Notes: generated by a model not told the origin, from the sequence alone. A stretch of DNA of 64,000 nt from Streptococcus sanguinis SK355 (GCF_000212855.1 NZ_GL890993.1:1-64000), one strand, 5' to 3'. Positions 1 to 8,785 are shown, numbered from the stretch's first letter. Program-made: numbers and translations.

Positions 1-114
1 TAATATTTTTTACATTTTTTTGAGGTTTATCTTTAAACTCTAAGTATAAAGTTAATTTCTTTGTACGTAGGGTGCTTGTGCCATGTCATCTGACAGTATA
101 ACTTTCTATAAAAT

Positions 115-150
115 AAAAAGGTTGAGAAACTTGCTCTCAACCCTCTTTTC
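115..150 (-). terminator. Terminator of hpf
   Basis: Inverted repeat GGTTGAGA (120-127) / TCTCAACC (135-142) with a 7-base loop. Read on the minus strand it ends in a T-rich tract just after the hpf stop codon. Confidence 0.8.
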
Positions 151-154
151 TTAT

Positions 155-697
155 TTATTTGACTTCTAACAAGCCAATATCTCCATCCTCACGACGGTAT
201 ATAACATTTGTGCTGCTGTCCTCTGCATCGGAATAGATAAAGAAATCATGTCCCAACAAATCCATCTGTAGAATCGCTTCTTCCAAGTCCATTGGCTTCA
301 AATCTATGTGTTTTGAACGGACAACTTTTGACGGAACTTCTTCTGCTTCTTCAGCAAAGGAATCTGTGAAAAGCTGACTTGTAGCAACTTTATTGCGATT
401 CTTTCTTTCAATCTTGGTCTTATTTTTGCGGATTTGGCGCTCAATCTTATCTGTGACCAAATCAATTGATCCATACATGTCCTGAGAGATATCTTCTGCA
501 CGAAGAGTGATGGAGCCTAGCGGAATTGTCACTTCCACTTTCGCAGTCTTTTCACGGTAAACCTTGAGGTTCACACGCGCATCAAGTTCTTGCTCTGCTT
601 GGAAATACTTCTCAATCTTCTCAAGTTTAGAAACTACGTAGTCACGGAGAGCATCTGTTACTTCTAGGTTTTCACCACGGATACTATATTTAAGCAT
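155..697 (-). CDS. hpf: Long-form ribosome hibernation-promoting factor
   Basis: A 180-residue long HPF, which dimerises 70S ribosomes into inactive 100S particles in stationary phase or under stress. The N-terminal domain (about residues 1-100) begins MLKYSIRGENLEVTDALRDY, the typical HPF/YfiA opening. A charged linker follows and the C-terminal dimerisation domain (about 125-180) includes KPMDLEEAILQMDLLGHDFF. The length is normal for the long form found in Firmicutes. The start is the ATG at 697 with AGAAGG upstream. It is a single-gene unit with its own promoter (742-770) and terminator. Confidence 0.95.
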   Translation of the reverse strand: MLKYSIRGENLEVTDALRDYVVSKLEKIEKYFQAEQELDARVNLKVYREKTAKVEVTIPLGSITLRAEDISQDMYGSIDLVTDKIERQIRKNKTKIERKNRNKVATSQLFTDSFAEEAEEVPSKVVRSKHIDLKPMDLEEAILQMDLLGHDFFIYSDAEDSSTNVIYRREDGDIGLLEVK

Positions 698-741
698 ATA
701 AGTACCTTCTTTCTAAACATAAATGTTTTATTTATAATATC

Positions 742-770
742 ATTATAACGCTTTCATTTCTTTTTTGCAA
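742..770 (-). promoter_or_regulatory. hpf promoter overlapping a cre-like site
   Basis: The minus strand reads TTGCAA (765-770), 17 bases, TATAAT (742-747). ATGAAAGCGTTATAA (757-743) overlaps the -10 and matches the CcpA operator consensus WTGNAANCGNWWNCA except at one position. CcpA control is inferred; the promoter match is direct. Confidence 0.65.
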
Positions 771-778
771 ATTTTTTC

Positions 779-1444
779 CTATCTTGCGATTGAAAACGTC
801 AATACTTCTTTCACACCGGCTTCCAATAAGATTTGCTTGGCTAATTGCAAGGTTTTTCCAGTCGTATAGATATCATCAACCAGCAAAATTTTATCCGGCA
901 AATCAACTCCTTTCTTAATTTTAAATGCTTGCTGCGTCTGCAGACGCTCCTCACGTGTCTTGCTCGACTGTGCTAGGGTGTCTTTTTTCTCTAAGATATT
1001 TCTATATGCTACTTTTCCTGCATCTAAAATCCCCTGCACTTGATTAAATCCTCGAACTTGAAATTTTTCGACACTGACTGGAATCGGAACAATGGTATGC
1101 TCTCTAAACATTCTGACTGCTTTTCTAGCTGCTTTTGCAAATACAAAGCGCAATGCATAGTCTCCCTGAAACTTATATTGACTGAAATAAGCCTTCATTG
1201 CTTGATTATAAGTAAATATTGACTGGTGCTGGACTAGATTCCCTTCTTTCTCCCACTTTTTGCAATCTTTGCATAAATCTGATTTCCCGTCGCGAAAACA
1301 GCGAGGGCAATGTTCTTCAGATATGCGTTCAAAATTTTGATAACAAGTGGAGCAGCAGCTTGGTCCTTCTTCTTTTAATAGAAAAAGCCGTAAAAAACTA
1401 CTTTTGTCCTCAATTTGCCCTTTGCATAAAAGACACTCTGTCAT
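779..1444 (-). CDS. comFC: ComFC competence phosphoribosyltransferase-like protein
   Basis: A 221-residue cytosolic protein of the ComF/GntX family, needed for efficient DNA uptake in competent streptococci and thought to act with the ComFA helicase. The N-terminus holds paired cysteines (CLLCKG, CCSTC, CPRC, CKDCKK) that should bind zinc. The C-terminal phosphoribosyltransferase fold carries the pyrophosphate-binding motif ILLVDDIYTTGKTL near residue 190. Its start codon overlaps the comFA stop by four bases, so the two are translationally coupled and driven from the comFA com-box. Confidence 0.95.
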   Translation of the reverse strand: MTECLLCKGQIEDKSSFLRLFLLKEEGPSCCSTCYQNFERISEEHCPRCFRDGKSDLCKDCKKWEKEGNLVQHQSIFTYNQAMKAYFSQYKFQGDYALRFVFAKAARKAVRMFREHTIVPIPVSVEKFQVRGFNQVQGILDAGKVAYRNILEKKDTLAQSSKTREERLQTQQAFKIKKGVDLPDKILLVDDIYTTGKTLQLAKQILLEAGVKEVLTFSIAR

Positions 1445-2739
1445 AATCCCGCCTCCTTATTCATATCTCTCATTTCCCGAATTGCCTTTTCCATAGCAAG
1501 GGTAGTTCCATCATGAAAAAATAGCAACTGTCCCGTCGGTCTATCCATACTACGGCCAACTCGGCCTGAAATCTGAACCAGAGCACTACGAGTGAACAGG
1601 CGATGATTTACTTCCAAGACAAAGACATCTACGCCAGGAAAAGTTACCCCACGCTCTAAGATAGTCGTTGTCACCAAAATAGTGATCTCCTTGCGACGAA
1701 ACTGTTCAACAATCTCCAGACGATTTTCTGTTGTGGAGGCGACAAAAGCTAGCTTTTCATCCGGCAGAGCAATCTGCAGAGCCTGAGCAACATCCTCTCC
1801 TCTTTGAATTTCTGCAGCAAATATCAAGAGAGGAAATTGAGTCTCCCTCTGTTTTTGTATATATTTTAAAAGCTTAGGTGCTATTTTCTTCTTCTGAAGA
1901 TATTTTTGAAAATCAGATAACCAAACTTTCTGAGGGATAGTCAAGGGATTACCATGAAATCTTCTGGGAAGACTCAGGCGTTTCAGCTCACCTTTTTGAA
2001 CCCTTTTATCCAGTTCATCCGTGGAAGTAGCTGTCAGAAAAATAGTTGTAGCATCCTCTTTAACTGAACGCTCTACAGCGTGATACAGCATGGGATTATC
2101 CACATAAGGAAAGGCGTCTACCTCATCAACAATCAGCAAATCAAAAGCTTGATAAAATTTTAATAGCTGGTGAGTGGTAGCAATCACCAAGGGACTGCGA
2201 AAATAAGCTTCTGACTCCCCATGCAGAAGGGCTATTTCACAAGAAAAATCTTCTTTAAGGCGCCGATAAAGCTCTAAACAAACATCAATCCGCGGACTTG
2301 CCAAGCAAACAGAACCACCTCTATCAATAACTCTTGCAAGCACTTGGTAAATCATTTCTGTTTTTCCAGCGCCAGTAACAGCATGCACTAACGTATTCTG
2401 CCTTTTCTCTAGCGCATCAAGTAAGCCTTTGGAGATTTTCCCCTGAAACTCTGTCAGTTGCCCCTGCCATTTAAGCACCTGATTTTTAGGAAAATACTCT
2501 TGAGGAAAATAGTAGAGTTGTTGGTCACTCCGTACCCGACCCAAGATTAAGCATTCTCTACAATAATAAGCTCCAACAGGTAGCTGATTTTCTCGTTCAA
2601 TCAAGCTGTTGCAGCGTCCGCAGCGGAGCTTGCCTTTTTCTTCTCGGATACTGGGAATTTCTTTTGCTTTTGCTCGCAAGCTAGGCTCTAACTGATTTTC
2701 TGTAAATATCCGTCCTAAACAATCTTGTAACTCTAACAT
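1441..2739 (-). CDS. comFA: ComFA DNA-uptake helicase
   Basis: A 432-residue superfamily 2 ATPase thought to power transport of single-stranded DNA into competent cells. A four-cysteine zinc site (CGRC...CREC) precedes the helicase core with Walker A TGAGKTE, Walker B VDEVD, motif III TATST and motif VI QISGRVGR. The frame extends to a TTG at 2766, but that codon lies upstream of the com-box and would fall outside the transcript. The ATG at 2739, seven bases after the com-box, is therefore the chosen start. No Shine-Dalgarno precedes it, so the message may be leaderless. It is the first gene of the comFA-comFC operon. Confidence 0.93.
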   Translation of the reverse strand: MLELQDCLGRIFTENQLEPSLRAKAKEIPSIREEKGKLRCGRCNSLIERENQLPVGAYYCRECLILGRVRSDQQLYYFPQEYFPKNQVLKWQGQLTEFQGKISKGLLDALEKRQNTLVHAVTGAGKTEMIYQVLARVIDRGGSVCLASPRIDVCLELYRRLKEDFSCEIALLHGESEAYFRSPLVIATTHQLLKFYQAFDLLIVDEVDAFPYVDNPMLYHAVERSVKEDATTIFLTATSTDELDKRVQKGELKRLSLPRRFHGNPLTIPQKVWLSDFQKYLQKKKIAPKLLKYIQKQRETQFPLLIFAAEIQRGEDVAQALQIALPDEKLAFVASTTENRLEIVEQFRRKEITILVTTTILERGVTFPGVDVFVLEVNHRLFTRSALVQISGRVGRSMDRPTGQLLFFHDGTTLAMEKAIREMRDMNKEAGL

Positions 2740-2746
2740 ACTTATA

Positions 2747-2754
2747 TATTCGTA
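2747..2754 (-). promoter_or_regulatory. com-box (cin-box) for ComX/SigX
   Basis: The minus strand reads TACGAATA, an exact match to the streptococcal late-competence promoter element recognised by the alternative sigma factor ComX. It lies seven bases before the comFA ATG, which puts the expected transcription start at or next to the start codon. Confidence 0.9.
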
Positions 2755-2759
2755 ATTTT

Positions 2760-2788
2760 TTGGCAAAATTCATCTTTTTTTGTAAAAT
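2760..2788 (+). promoter_or_regulatory. yigZ promoter, probably leaderless
   Basis: TTGGCA (2760-2765), 17-base spacer, TAAAAT (2783-2788). The expected start of transcription, about 7 bases after the -10, coincides with the yigZ ATG at 2795. No ribosome-binding site is present. Confidence 0.65.
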
Positions 2789-2794
2789 ATAGTT

Positions 2795-3427
2795 ATGGAA
2801 TTTAAGACAATTAAAGAAGATGGCATGGTTCAGGAGGAAATTAAAAAATCCCGCTTTATCTGCCATGTGAAAAGAGTTTACTCCGAGGAAGAGGCTCGCG
2901 CTTTTATCACTGCTATAAAAAAAGAACATTACAAGGCCACCCATAACTGCTCTGCTTTTATCATTGGAGAAAAGAGCGATATTAAGCGGACCAGTGATGA
3001 TGGGGAGCCCAGCGGAACAGCCGGAGTTCCTATGCTGGGAGTTCTAGAAAAGCATGAATTGACCAATCTTTGCGTTGTGGTTACTCGCTATTTTGGCGGT
3101 ATTAAACTAGGGGCCGGCGGTCTGATTCGAGCTTATGCCGGAAGTGTTGCTCTGGCTATTAAGGAGATTGGACTGGTTGAAATAAAAGAGCAGGCTGGCC
3201 TGTGCCTAAAACTGTCTTACAGCCAATATCAGGATTTTGCGAATTTTCTCAAGGCAGAAAATCTTGTTGAATACGATACTGAATTTACAGATACCGTCTC
3301 CACTCTTCTTTTCGTTGACAAAGGTGAAAGAGAGCTACTCAAAGATAAACTGACTGAGTTTTTTAAGGGAAAATTGGAGATGATGGATCAAGGACTGCGC
3401 CAAGTAGAAGTCCCCTTGATGTTTTGA
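2795..3427 (+). CDS. YigZ/IMPACT family protein
   Basis: A 210-residue protein of the YigZ/YvyE (UPF0029, IMPACT) family, whose biochemical role is not settled; eukaryotic IMPACT relatives regulate translation. The N-terminal domain (about 1-115) has the signature DDGEPSGTAGVPML and GGIKLGAGGLIRAY. A C-terminal DUF1949-like domain (about 135-200) follows. Length is normal. It is divergent from comFA across 55 bases, with both promoters packed into that gap. A strong terminator follows directly. Confidence 0.92.
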   Translation: MEFKTIKEDGMVQEEIKKSRFICHVKRVYSEEEARAFITAIKKEHYKATHNCSAFIIGEKSDIKRTSDDGEPSGTAGVPMLGVLEKHELTNLCVVVTRYFGGIKLGAGGLIRAYAGSVALAIKEIGLVEIKEQAGLCLKLSYSQYQDFANFLKAENLVEYDTEFTDTVSTLLFVDKGERELLKDKLTEFFKGKLEMMDQGLRQVEVPLMF

Positions 3428-3434
3428 CATAAAG

Positions 3435-3462
3435 AAAAGCTATGGCTCTCATAGCTTTTTTA
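3435..3462 (+). terminator. Terminator of yigZ
   Basis: AAAAGCTATG / CATAGCTTTTTT hairpin with a five-base loop and T tract, eight bases after the yigZ stop. Confidence 0.85.
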
Positions 3463-3465
3463 TAT

Positions 3466-3494
3466 TTTACAAAGCGCTTGTTTCATTTTATACT
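3466..3494 (+). promoter_or_regulatory. cysK promoter
   Basis: TTTACA (3466-3471), 17-base spacer, TATACT (3489-3494), upstream of cysK and just after the yigZ terminator. Confidence 0.7.
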
Positions 3495-3527
3495 AATTCT
3501 ATTAAATTATATTGAGGTATGTATCCT

Positions 3528-4457
3528 ATGTCACGTATTTATCAAAACATTACAGAACTAATTGGGCAAACCCCCATTGTCAAATTGAACAACTTGGTCC
3601 CAGAAGGAGCTGCTGAGGTATATGTGAAGTTAGAAGCTTTCAATCCTGGCTCTTCTGTTAAAGACCGGATTGCTCTCAGCATGATTGAGGCGGCTGAACG
3701 CGATGGCCTTATCAAGCCTGGCGATACCATCGTTGAAGCAACCAGCGGAAATACCGGTATTGGACTTTCATGGGTTGGAGCAGCCAAAGGCTACAAGGTT
3801 GTCATTGTTATGCCAGAGACCATGAGTGTGGAGCGGCGCAAAATTATCCAAGCTTATGGTGCTGAGTTAGTCTTGACTCCGGGTAGCGAGGGAATGAAAG
3901 GTGCTATTGCAAAAGCACAAGAAATCGCACAAGAACGAAACGGCTGGCTGCCGCTGCAGTTTAACAATCCGGCCAATCCAGAGGTTCACGAACGAACAAC
4001 AGGAGCAGAAATCATCGCTGCTTTCGGTGAAACTGGACTGGATGCTTTTGTAGGCGGTGTCGGAACTGGCGGAACTATTTCCGGTGTATCTCACGCTCTC
4101 AAAAAAGTTAATCCGGACATCCAAACCTATGCAGTTGAAGCAGACGAATCTGCTATCCTTTCTGGTGAGAAGCCAGGTCCTCACAAAATCCAAGGACTTT
4201 CAGCCGGATTCATTCCAGAGACCTTGGATACAGAAGCCTACAACGGTATTGTCCGTGTGACTTCTGATCAAGCACTGGAATTCGGACGCTATATTGGCGG
4301 TCAGGAAGGCTTCTTAGTGGGGATTTCATCTGCTGCTGCTATTTTCGCAGCTATTGAAGTAGCGAAAAAACTAGGAGCTGGCAAGAAAGTCCTTGCTCTG
4401 GCACCTGATAACGGCGAACGCTACCTGTCTACTGCCCTCTATGAATTTGATGCTTAG
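3528..4457 (+). CDS. cysK: Cysteine synthase A
   Basis: A 309-residue PLP-dependent O-acetylserine sulfhydrylase, the last step of cysteine synthesis from O-acetylserine and sulfide. The PLP lysine is in GSSVKDRIA (K45), the substrate loop is TSGNTG near residue 71, and the phosphate-binding glycine loop is [11 protein letters not shown] near 177. An ATG at 3519 is only one base after GAGG (3514-3517). The ATG at 3528 is ten bases after it and gives the usual family N-terminus [16 protein letters not shown], so it is preferred. The gene is monocistronic with its own promoter and a shared terminator. Confidence 0.95.
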   Translation: MSRIYQNITELIGQTPIVKLNNLVPEGAAEVYVKLEAFNPGSSVKDRIALSMIEAAERDGLIKPGDTIVEATSGNTGIGLSWVGAAKGYKVVIVMPETMSVERRKIIQAYGAELVLTPGSEGMKGAIAKAQEIAQERNGWLPLQFNNPANPEVHERTTGAEIIAAFGETGLDAFVGGVGTGGTISGVSHALKKVNPDIQTYAVEADESAILSGEKPGPHKIQGLSAGFIPETLDTEAYNGIVRVTSDQALEFGRYIGGQEGFLVGISSAAAIFAAIEVAKKLGAGKKVLALAPDNGERYLSTALYEFDA

Positions 4458-4529
4458 TATTTTTTGAAAAACAAGTCCGTTTCAACTTAGTACTCGGCCA
4501 TGAATTGAATAGCAAGTCTATCTAAAACA

Positions 4530-4566
4530 AAAATATCCTGTTCTCTTATCGAACAGGATATTTTTT
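4530..4566. terminator. Bidirectional terminator between cysK and the S1 gene
   Basis: AAAATATCCTGTTC / GAACAGGATATTTTTT around a seven-base loop. It serves convergent transcription; its right edge overlaps the stop codon of the minus-strand S1-domain gene. Confidence 0.85.
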
Positions 4567-4927
4567 AAATTTTTTCTTCTTTTAAGAATTTTTTTGCCTC
4601 TTTAATCCAGATAGGCAGCTGTCTGCCTAAAGGCTCAAAACCAATTTTACAGCGGTCGTTTGAAAAGCGGTGGCGTCTAGGAAGGCGGTGCTTTTCTTCT
4701 TCTAAGGTCCGCATGGACAGACTGGACTTCCCAGAAAATTCATCATAGTCCACAACCTGTACTAATACCTGCTGGCCAATCTTTACACTATCATGGATAT
4801 TTTCAATATAACCCGGACGAATTTCTGAGATATGAATCAGACCAATCGTACCATTTTCCAGCTCAACAAAAGCTCCATAAGGCTGAATCCCTGTGATTTT
4901 GCCTTTTAATTTATCACCGATTTTCAT
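4565..4927 (-). CDS. S1-domain RNA-binding protein (YugI/CvfD-like)
   Basis: A 120-residue protein with one S1 RNA-binding domain (about residues 1-72; KGKITGIQPYGAFVELENG and LIHISEI) and a basic tail. Relatives are Bacillus YugI (general stress protein 13) and pneumococcal CvfD, an RNA-binding regulator affecting virulence and cold adaptation; assignment to CvfD is by similarity of size and domain. It overlaps the HAD/cyclophilin gene by one base and is the last gene of that operon. Confidence 0.85.
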   Translation of the reverse strand: MKIGDKLKGKITGIQPYGAFVELENGTIGLIHISEIRPGYIENIHDSVKIGQQVLVQVVDYDEFSGKSSLSMRTLEEEKHRLPRRHRFSNDRCKIGFEPLGRQLPIWIKEAKKFLKEEKI

Positions 4928-6327
4928 CAGTCTTCTACCTCAATTGTCTCAATCACAACATCTTCCACCGGCTTATCCATAGCCCCCGTCTCAACAGCTG
5001 CAATCTTGTCCAAAACTTGGTAGGACGCTTCATCAGCCAGCTGACCAAAGACAGTGTGGCGCCGATCCAAATGCGGTGTTCCTCCCTGACTGGCATAGAC
5101 TTCAGCGATAGCTTCAGGCCAGCCGCCGCGGCTCAATTCCTTAGCTGAATAAGGAAGATTTTTATTTTGAACAATGAAAAATTGACTGCCGTTAGTATTT
5201 GGCCCAGCATTTGCCATGGAAAGAGCCCCACGAATATTGTAAAGCTCAGGTGAAAACTCATCTTCAAATTTCTCACCATAGATAGACTGACCGCCCATAC
5301 CGGTACCAGTAGGATCACCACCCTGAATCATAAAGTCCTGAATAATGCGGTGGAAAATCACACCGTCATAATAACCATCTTTAGCAAGGGCAATAAAGTT
5401 GGCTACTGTTTTTGGTGCCTGTTCTGGAAACAGCTGAACTTTCATGTCCCCATGATTAGTCTTGATAGTCGCTTTTGGACCTTCTGCTGCTACAAGTTCT
5501 ACTTGTGGAAAATGTAATTCTTTTTCTACCATACCTAACTCCTCTAAAGCGGCAAAAATACCGTCTTCTTCTACTGTTTTTGTAATATAATCTGCTCTTT
5601 TTCGCAGTTCTTCATGGGAAACGCCCATGGCAATGCCAATTCCTGCATAGTCAAACAATTCCAAATCATTGAGTCCGTCGCCAAAAACCATGACATTTTC
5701 AGGTTTAAAGCCCAGATGCTCGACAACCTTGGAAACTCCGGCTGCCTTGGAACCTTCTGTCGGTACCACGTCTGACGAATGAGGATGCCAGCGAACCAAA
5801 CGCAGATGCTCTTCTAATGTATCTGGAAGCTGTAGGATATCTCCTCTATCTTCAAAGGTCCAGAGCTGATAAATATCCTGCTCTAGATGAAAGTCTGGGT
5901 TAACAGGCAAATCTGGATAAACCACATCAATGGCCTCTGAAATCAGAGAATTTCGATTGGATAAGGCTGCTCCATGGCTGCCGACCAGACCATAGTCAAT
6001 CCCTTCCTCCTGAGCCCAAGCAATATAGGACGTCACTCTATCGGACGGGATAACCGTCTGAGAAATCACCTTTCCTTTGCTATCTTCGACATAGGCTCCA
6101 TTCAAGGTAACGAAAAAGTCTGGCTGCAAAGCTCTCAGCTCCGGCACAACACCAAACATTCCTCGTCCAGACGCAATACCCGTCAAAATCCCTTTGTCCT
6201 TCAACTGCTTGAAAACTGTCTGGATAGAGTCTGGTATAAAACCTGTATCCTTGACTCGTAGGGTATCATCTATATCGAAAAAGACAATTTTTATCTTTTT
6301 TGCCTTATACTTTAATTTTGCGTCCAT
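4927..6327 (-). CDS. Bifunctional Cof-type HAD hydrolase / cyclophilin peptidyl-prolyl isomerase
   Basis: A 466-residue fusion. The N-terminal HAD-IIB phosphatase domain (about 1-265) has the nucleophile motif FFDIDDTL and the late motif VMVFGDGLNDLELF. The C-terminal cyclophilin domain (about 285-466) has VIFHRIIQDFMIQGGDPTG and GSQFFIVQ. There is no signal peptide, so it should be cytosolic. Such fusions occur in streptococci; the phosphatase substrate and the reason for the fusion are unknown. It lies 39 bases downstream of liaR and one base upstream of the S1 gene, so all may share the lia transcript. Confidence 0.92.
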   Translation of the reverse strand: MDAKLKYKAKKIKIVFFDIDDTLRVKDTGFIPDSIQTVFKQLKDKGILTGIASGRGMFGVVPELRALQPDFFVTLNGAYVEDSKGKVISQTVIPSDRVTSYIAWAQEEGIDYGLVGSHGAALSNRNSLISEAIDVVYPDLPVNPDFHLEQDIYQLWTFEDRGDILQLPDTLEEHLRLVRWHPHSSDVVPTEGSKAAGVSKVVEHLGFKPENVMVFGDGLNDLELFDYAGIGIAMGVSHEELRKRADYITKTVEEDGIFAALEELGMVEKELHFPQVELVAAEGPKATIKTNHGDMKVQLFPEQAPKTVANFIALAKDGYYDGVIFHRIIQDFMIQGGDPTGTGMGGQSIYGEKFEDEFSPELYNIRGALSMANAGPNTNGSQFFIVQNKNLPYSAKELSRGGWPEAIAEVYASQGGTPHLDRRHTVFGQLADEASYQVLDKIAAVETGAMDKPVEDVVIETIEVED

Positions 6328-6366
6328 ATCTCCCCTTGTCCAATCTTAATCTTTTCTATTATACCA

Positions 6367-6999
6367 TTAAAAGTCTTCTTGTGGGACAAGATGGTGCTGA
6401 AAAGCATAAACAACTGCCTGAGTGCGGTCGCTCACCTCCAATTTGGACAGGATATTGGAAACATGAGTCTTGACCGTTTTGAGGGAAATGAAAAGCTCAT
6501 CCGCAATCCGTTGATTTTCATAACCCTTGGCTAACAGCCCTAAAATATCACGCTCACGAGCTGTCAAATCTTCGTGGAGCTCAATATGGTTACGATGATA
6601 CTCCACTTTCTTACTGACCTCTGTTTCAATGGCAAATTCTCCCTTGGCCACTTTTTTGACAGCACGGAGAATTTCTTCAGCACTGGAAGTCTTAAGCATA
6701 TATCCATGAGCGCCTGCATCCAGAACAGGATAAATTTTTTCATTATCCAGATAAGAAGTCAAAATCAGAATCTTTGCTTCCGGCCACTCCTTTAAAATGG
6801 CCAGTGTCGCTTCAATCCCATTCATCTCAGGCATGACGATATCCATGATAATCACATCCGGACGACTTGCCAAAGCCTGCTCAACTCCTTCTTTGCCATT
6901 GACTGCTTCAGATACTTCAGCTATATCATCTTGCAGTTCCAGGTAACTTTTCAATCCCAATCTGACCATCTGGTGGTCATCCACTAACAATATCTTCAT
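6367..6999 (-). CDS. liaR: LiaR envelope-stress response regulator
   Basis: A 210-residue NarL/LuxR-class response regulator. The receiver domain (1-120) has the acidic pocket LLVDDH, the phosphoacceptor in VIIMDIVMPEMNG (D near 52) and the conserved K in YMLKTSS. The helix-turn-helix (about 145-205) contains LTARERDILGLLAKGYENQ. It responds to lipid II-targeting agents and other cell-wall stress together with LiaS and LiaF. It overlaps liaS by 23 bases. Confidence 0.95.
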   Translation of the reverse strand: MKILLVDDHQMVRLGLKSYLELQDDIAEVSEAVNGKEGVEQALASRPDVIIMDIVMPEMNGIEATLAILKEWPEAKILILTSYLDNEKIYPVLDAGAHGYMLKTSSAEEILRAVKKVAKGEFAIETEVSKKVEYHRNHIELHEDLTARERDILGLLAKGYENQRIADELFISLKTVKTHVSNILSKLEVSDRTQAVVYAFQHHLVPQEDF

Positions 7000-7996
7000 G
7001 ATCTTCTCCTTCTAGTAAAGGTATCGTGATTTCAATAGAAAGACCTTTTCTAGGGGCTGTCAAAAGCTTAAAAGTGCCCGCCATATCCCGCACACGGTCT
7101 TCCATATTTTTCAAGCCGTAGCTAAGTTCATCCTGAGCCAGCGGATCAAAACCAACGCCATTATCAGATACCTTGATTTTAAGTTCATTAGGTGCCTGAT
7201 AGAGGTAAATATCCAGCCGACTGGCTTGGGCATGCCGCAGTGTGTTGTTGATAATTTCCTGCATAATCCTGAAGACATGCTCCTCCATCTGTTTGGATAG
7301 ATGCCCAACCTGATGATTGAAATGAACATCAATGTCGCTTTTATCAGTCAGCTCCTTGATAATCACATCCATACCTTCGACCAGAGTCTTATTTTCCAAC
7401 TCTGTAGGTCGCAGGTGGAGCAGGAGAATCCGCAAATCCTTCTGAGCTGTGTCCAGAATATCTGCAATCCCCTTGAGCTGCTTTTGCAGTTTTTGTCCAT
7501 CGAGCCGTTCTACATTTCCAGCCACTCCTGAAAGAATCATATTGGCTGCAAATAATTCCTGACTGACAGTATCGTGCAAATCACGCGCAATCCGCCGCCG
7601 TTCTTTTTCGATAATTTTCTCTTCTGTCTGCAGGGTTTGGTTTTCAGACTTTTGGAGATTCTCTGTCAGACGGTGCAGCCTTCTCTCAAGCTGATGCAAA
7701 GAGCGATCCAGCTCGGGCTGGTCTGTCGGCTCCAGTCTCCGTCCATCTAGCAAATGCCGAAGATTTTTTTGCACATGGGCTACCGACAGATATTGTATCA
7801 AGCGGGCCGCAATCACAATCAGAATAGTCAGTGATAAACCGATAATCACAACAAAGAACACAAAAGACTGCAACAGCTCCAAATCATTAAAGAGCTCCTG
7901 CCAAGTAAAATCAAAAATATTGAAAATATAATGAAAGATGATAAATAAGACAAAGAAAGTATAGAGGAGAATGAGAAAATAATTTGATTTCTTCAC
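6977..7996 (-). CDS. liaS: LiaS sensor histidine kinase
   Basis: A 339-residue membrane kinase with two transmembrane helices (about 7-27 and 40-67) and a very short external loop, typical of intramembrane-sensing kinases. The HisKA_3 dimerisation region contains the phosphorylated histidine in RRIARDLHDTVSQELFA, and the HATPase_c domain has IINNTLRHAQA and VSDNGVGF. It is coupled to liaF by a four-base overlap and phosphorylates LiaR. Confidence 0.95.
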   Translation of the reverse strand: MKKSNYFLILLYTFFVLFIIFHYIFNIFDFTWQELFNDLELLQSFVFFVVIIGLSLTILIVIAARLIQYLSVAHVQKNLRHLLDGRRLEPTDQPELDRSLHQLERRLHRLTENLQKSENQTLQTEEKIIEKERRRIARDLHDTVSQELFAANMILSGVAGNVERLDGQKLQKQLKGIADILDTAQKDLRILLLHLRPTELENKTLVEGMDVIIKELTDKSDIDVHFNHQVGHLSKQMEEHVFRIMQEIINNTLRHAQASRLDIYLYQAPNELKIKVSDNGVGFDPLAQDELSYGLKNMEDRVRDMAGTFKLLTAPRKGLSIEITIPLLEGEDHEDIVSG

Positions 7997-8688
7997 TTTC
8001 TGACAACCTCCACATTTCCTAAGAAGCTGACGAGGACAATCTTCACTGTCTTATTGGCCCGTTTATAGTCTGGTGTCGTTAGCGAAATGGTTTCGTTGCG
8101 CAGCTTGCGAGATGGATGATGCAGAAAGTTCAGCTCCCCGTAAAGAGTATTGATTTGCAGCTGAATTTCCACATCCAGTGGCACAATGATCTTGGTATCG
8201 CCAAATCCCTTTCGAATGACAATGACGTTATCATGGTTGACCAAAATCACGTCTTCCAAATGAATGGTGTCTTTCCCAACAATGCGCAAGAGATTGATGT
8301 CGTGGAATTGACAGCTATCCTTAGAAAAATGCTGCAGGTCCCCCAACCAGCGATTCTTTTCACTCTGAATTTCCACATCTTCTTCGTAAACGAGATGGGT
8401 TTCTTGATTTTCCTTATAGATATAAGGGTAGGCCACAATCATTCCATAAACAAGCGCAAATAAAAGGGCAGCAATGACGTAGGGATTGAGCATAATAATG
8501 AAAAACAGCATAATCATGGAAGCAACCAGCAGAAAATTTCCTTTTTGCTTGCCGAAGTAATAATAGAGCAGCAGCAAAAAAAGGACCAAGATAATGACAA
8601 CTCGTGAAAAATCAGCTGCCAACATGGTAACCAATGCCATGGATAATAAGACTGTTTCAACAAAAACAAATAATTGAACCTTCCACAT
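7993..8688 (-). CDS. liaF: LiaF, inhibitor of the LiaRS system
   Basis: A 231-residue membrane protein with four or five N-terminal hydrophobic segments (about 5-90) and a soluble C-terminal half of the cell-wall-active antibiotic response (YvqF/VraT) type. In the known Lia systems it holds LiaS inactive until the envelope is perturbed. It is the first gene of liaF-liaS-liaR, and no gene is present in the 144 bases between it and the stkP stop, which hold the stkP terminator. Confidence 0.92.
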   Translation of the reverse strand: MWKVQLFVFVETVLLSMALVTMLAADFSRVVIILVLFLLLLYYYFGKQKGNFLLVASMIMLFFIIMLNPYVIAALLFALVYGMIVAYPYIYKENQETHLVYEEDVEIQSEKNRWLGDLQHFSKDSCQFHDINLLRIVGKDTIHLEDVILVNHDNVIVIRKGFGDTKIIVPLDVEIQLQINTLYGELNFLHHPSRKLRNETISLTTPDYKRANKTVKIVLVSFLGNVEVVRK

Positions 8689-8785
8689 AGCCGTTTCCTT
8701 TCTCTACCTTCCTATTTTAACAAAATTAAACCAAAAATCCTCCGTCCAAGGCATGAAATGGGGAAATTTGTCCAGCAAAAAGAAA

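Noticed and set aside
1-114. Possible gene end or element at the left edge
   Set aside because: AT-rich sequence with no convincing frame, repeat or RNA; too short to judge.
2681-2944. 87-residue minus-strand frame across the comFA/yigZ gap
   Set aside because: It runs through the com-box and the opposite strand of yigZ, with no ribosome-binding site or family resemblance.
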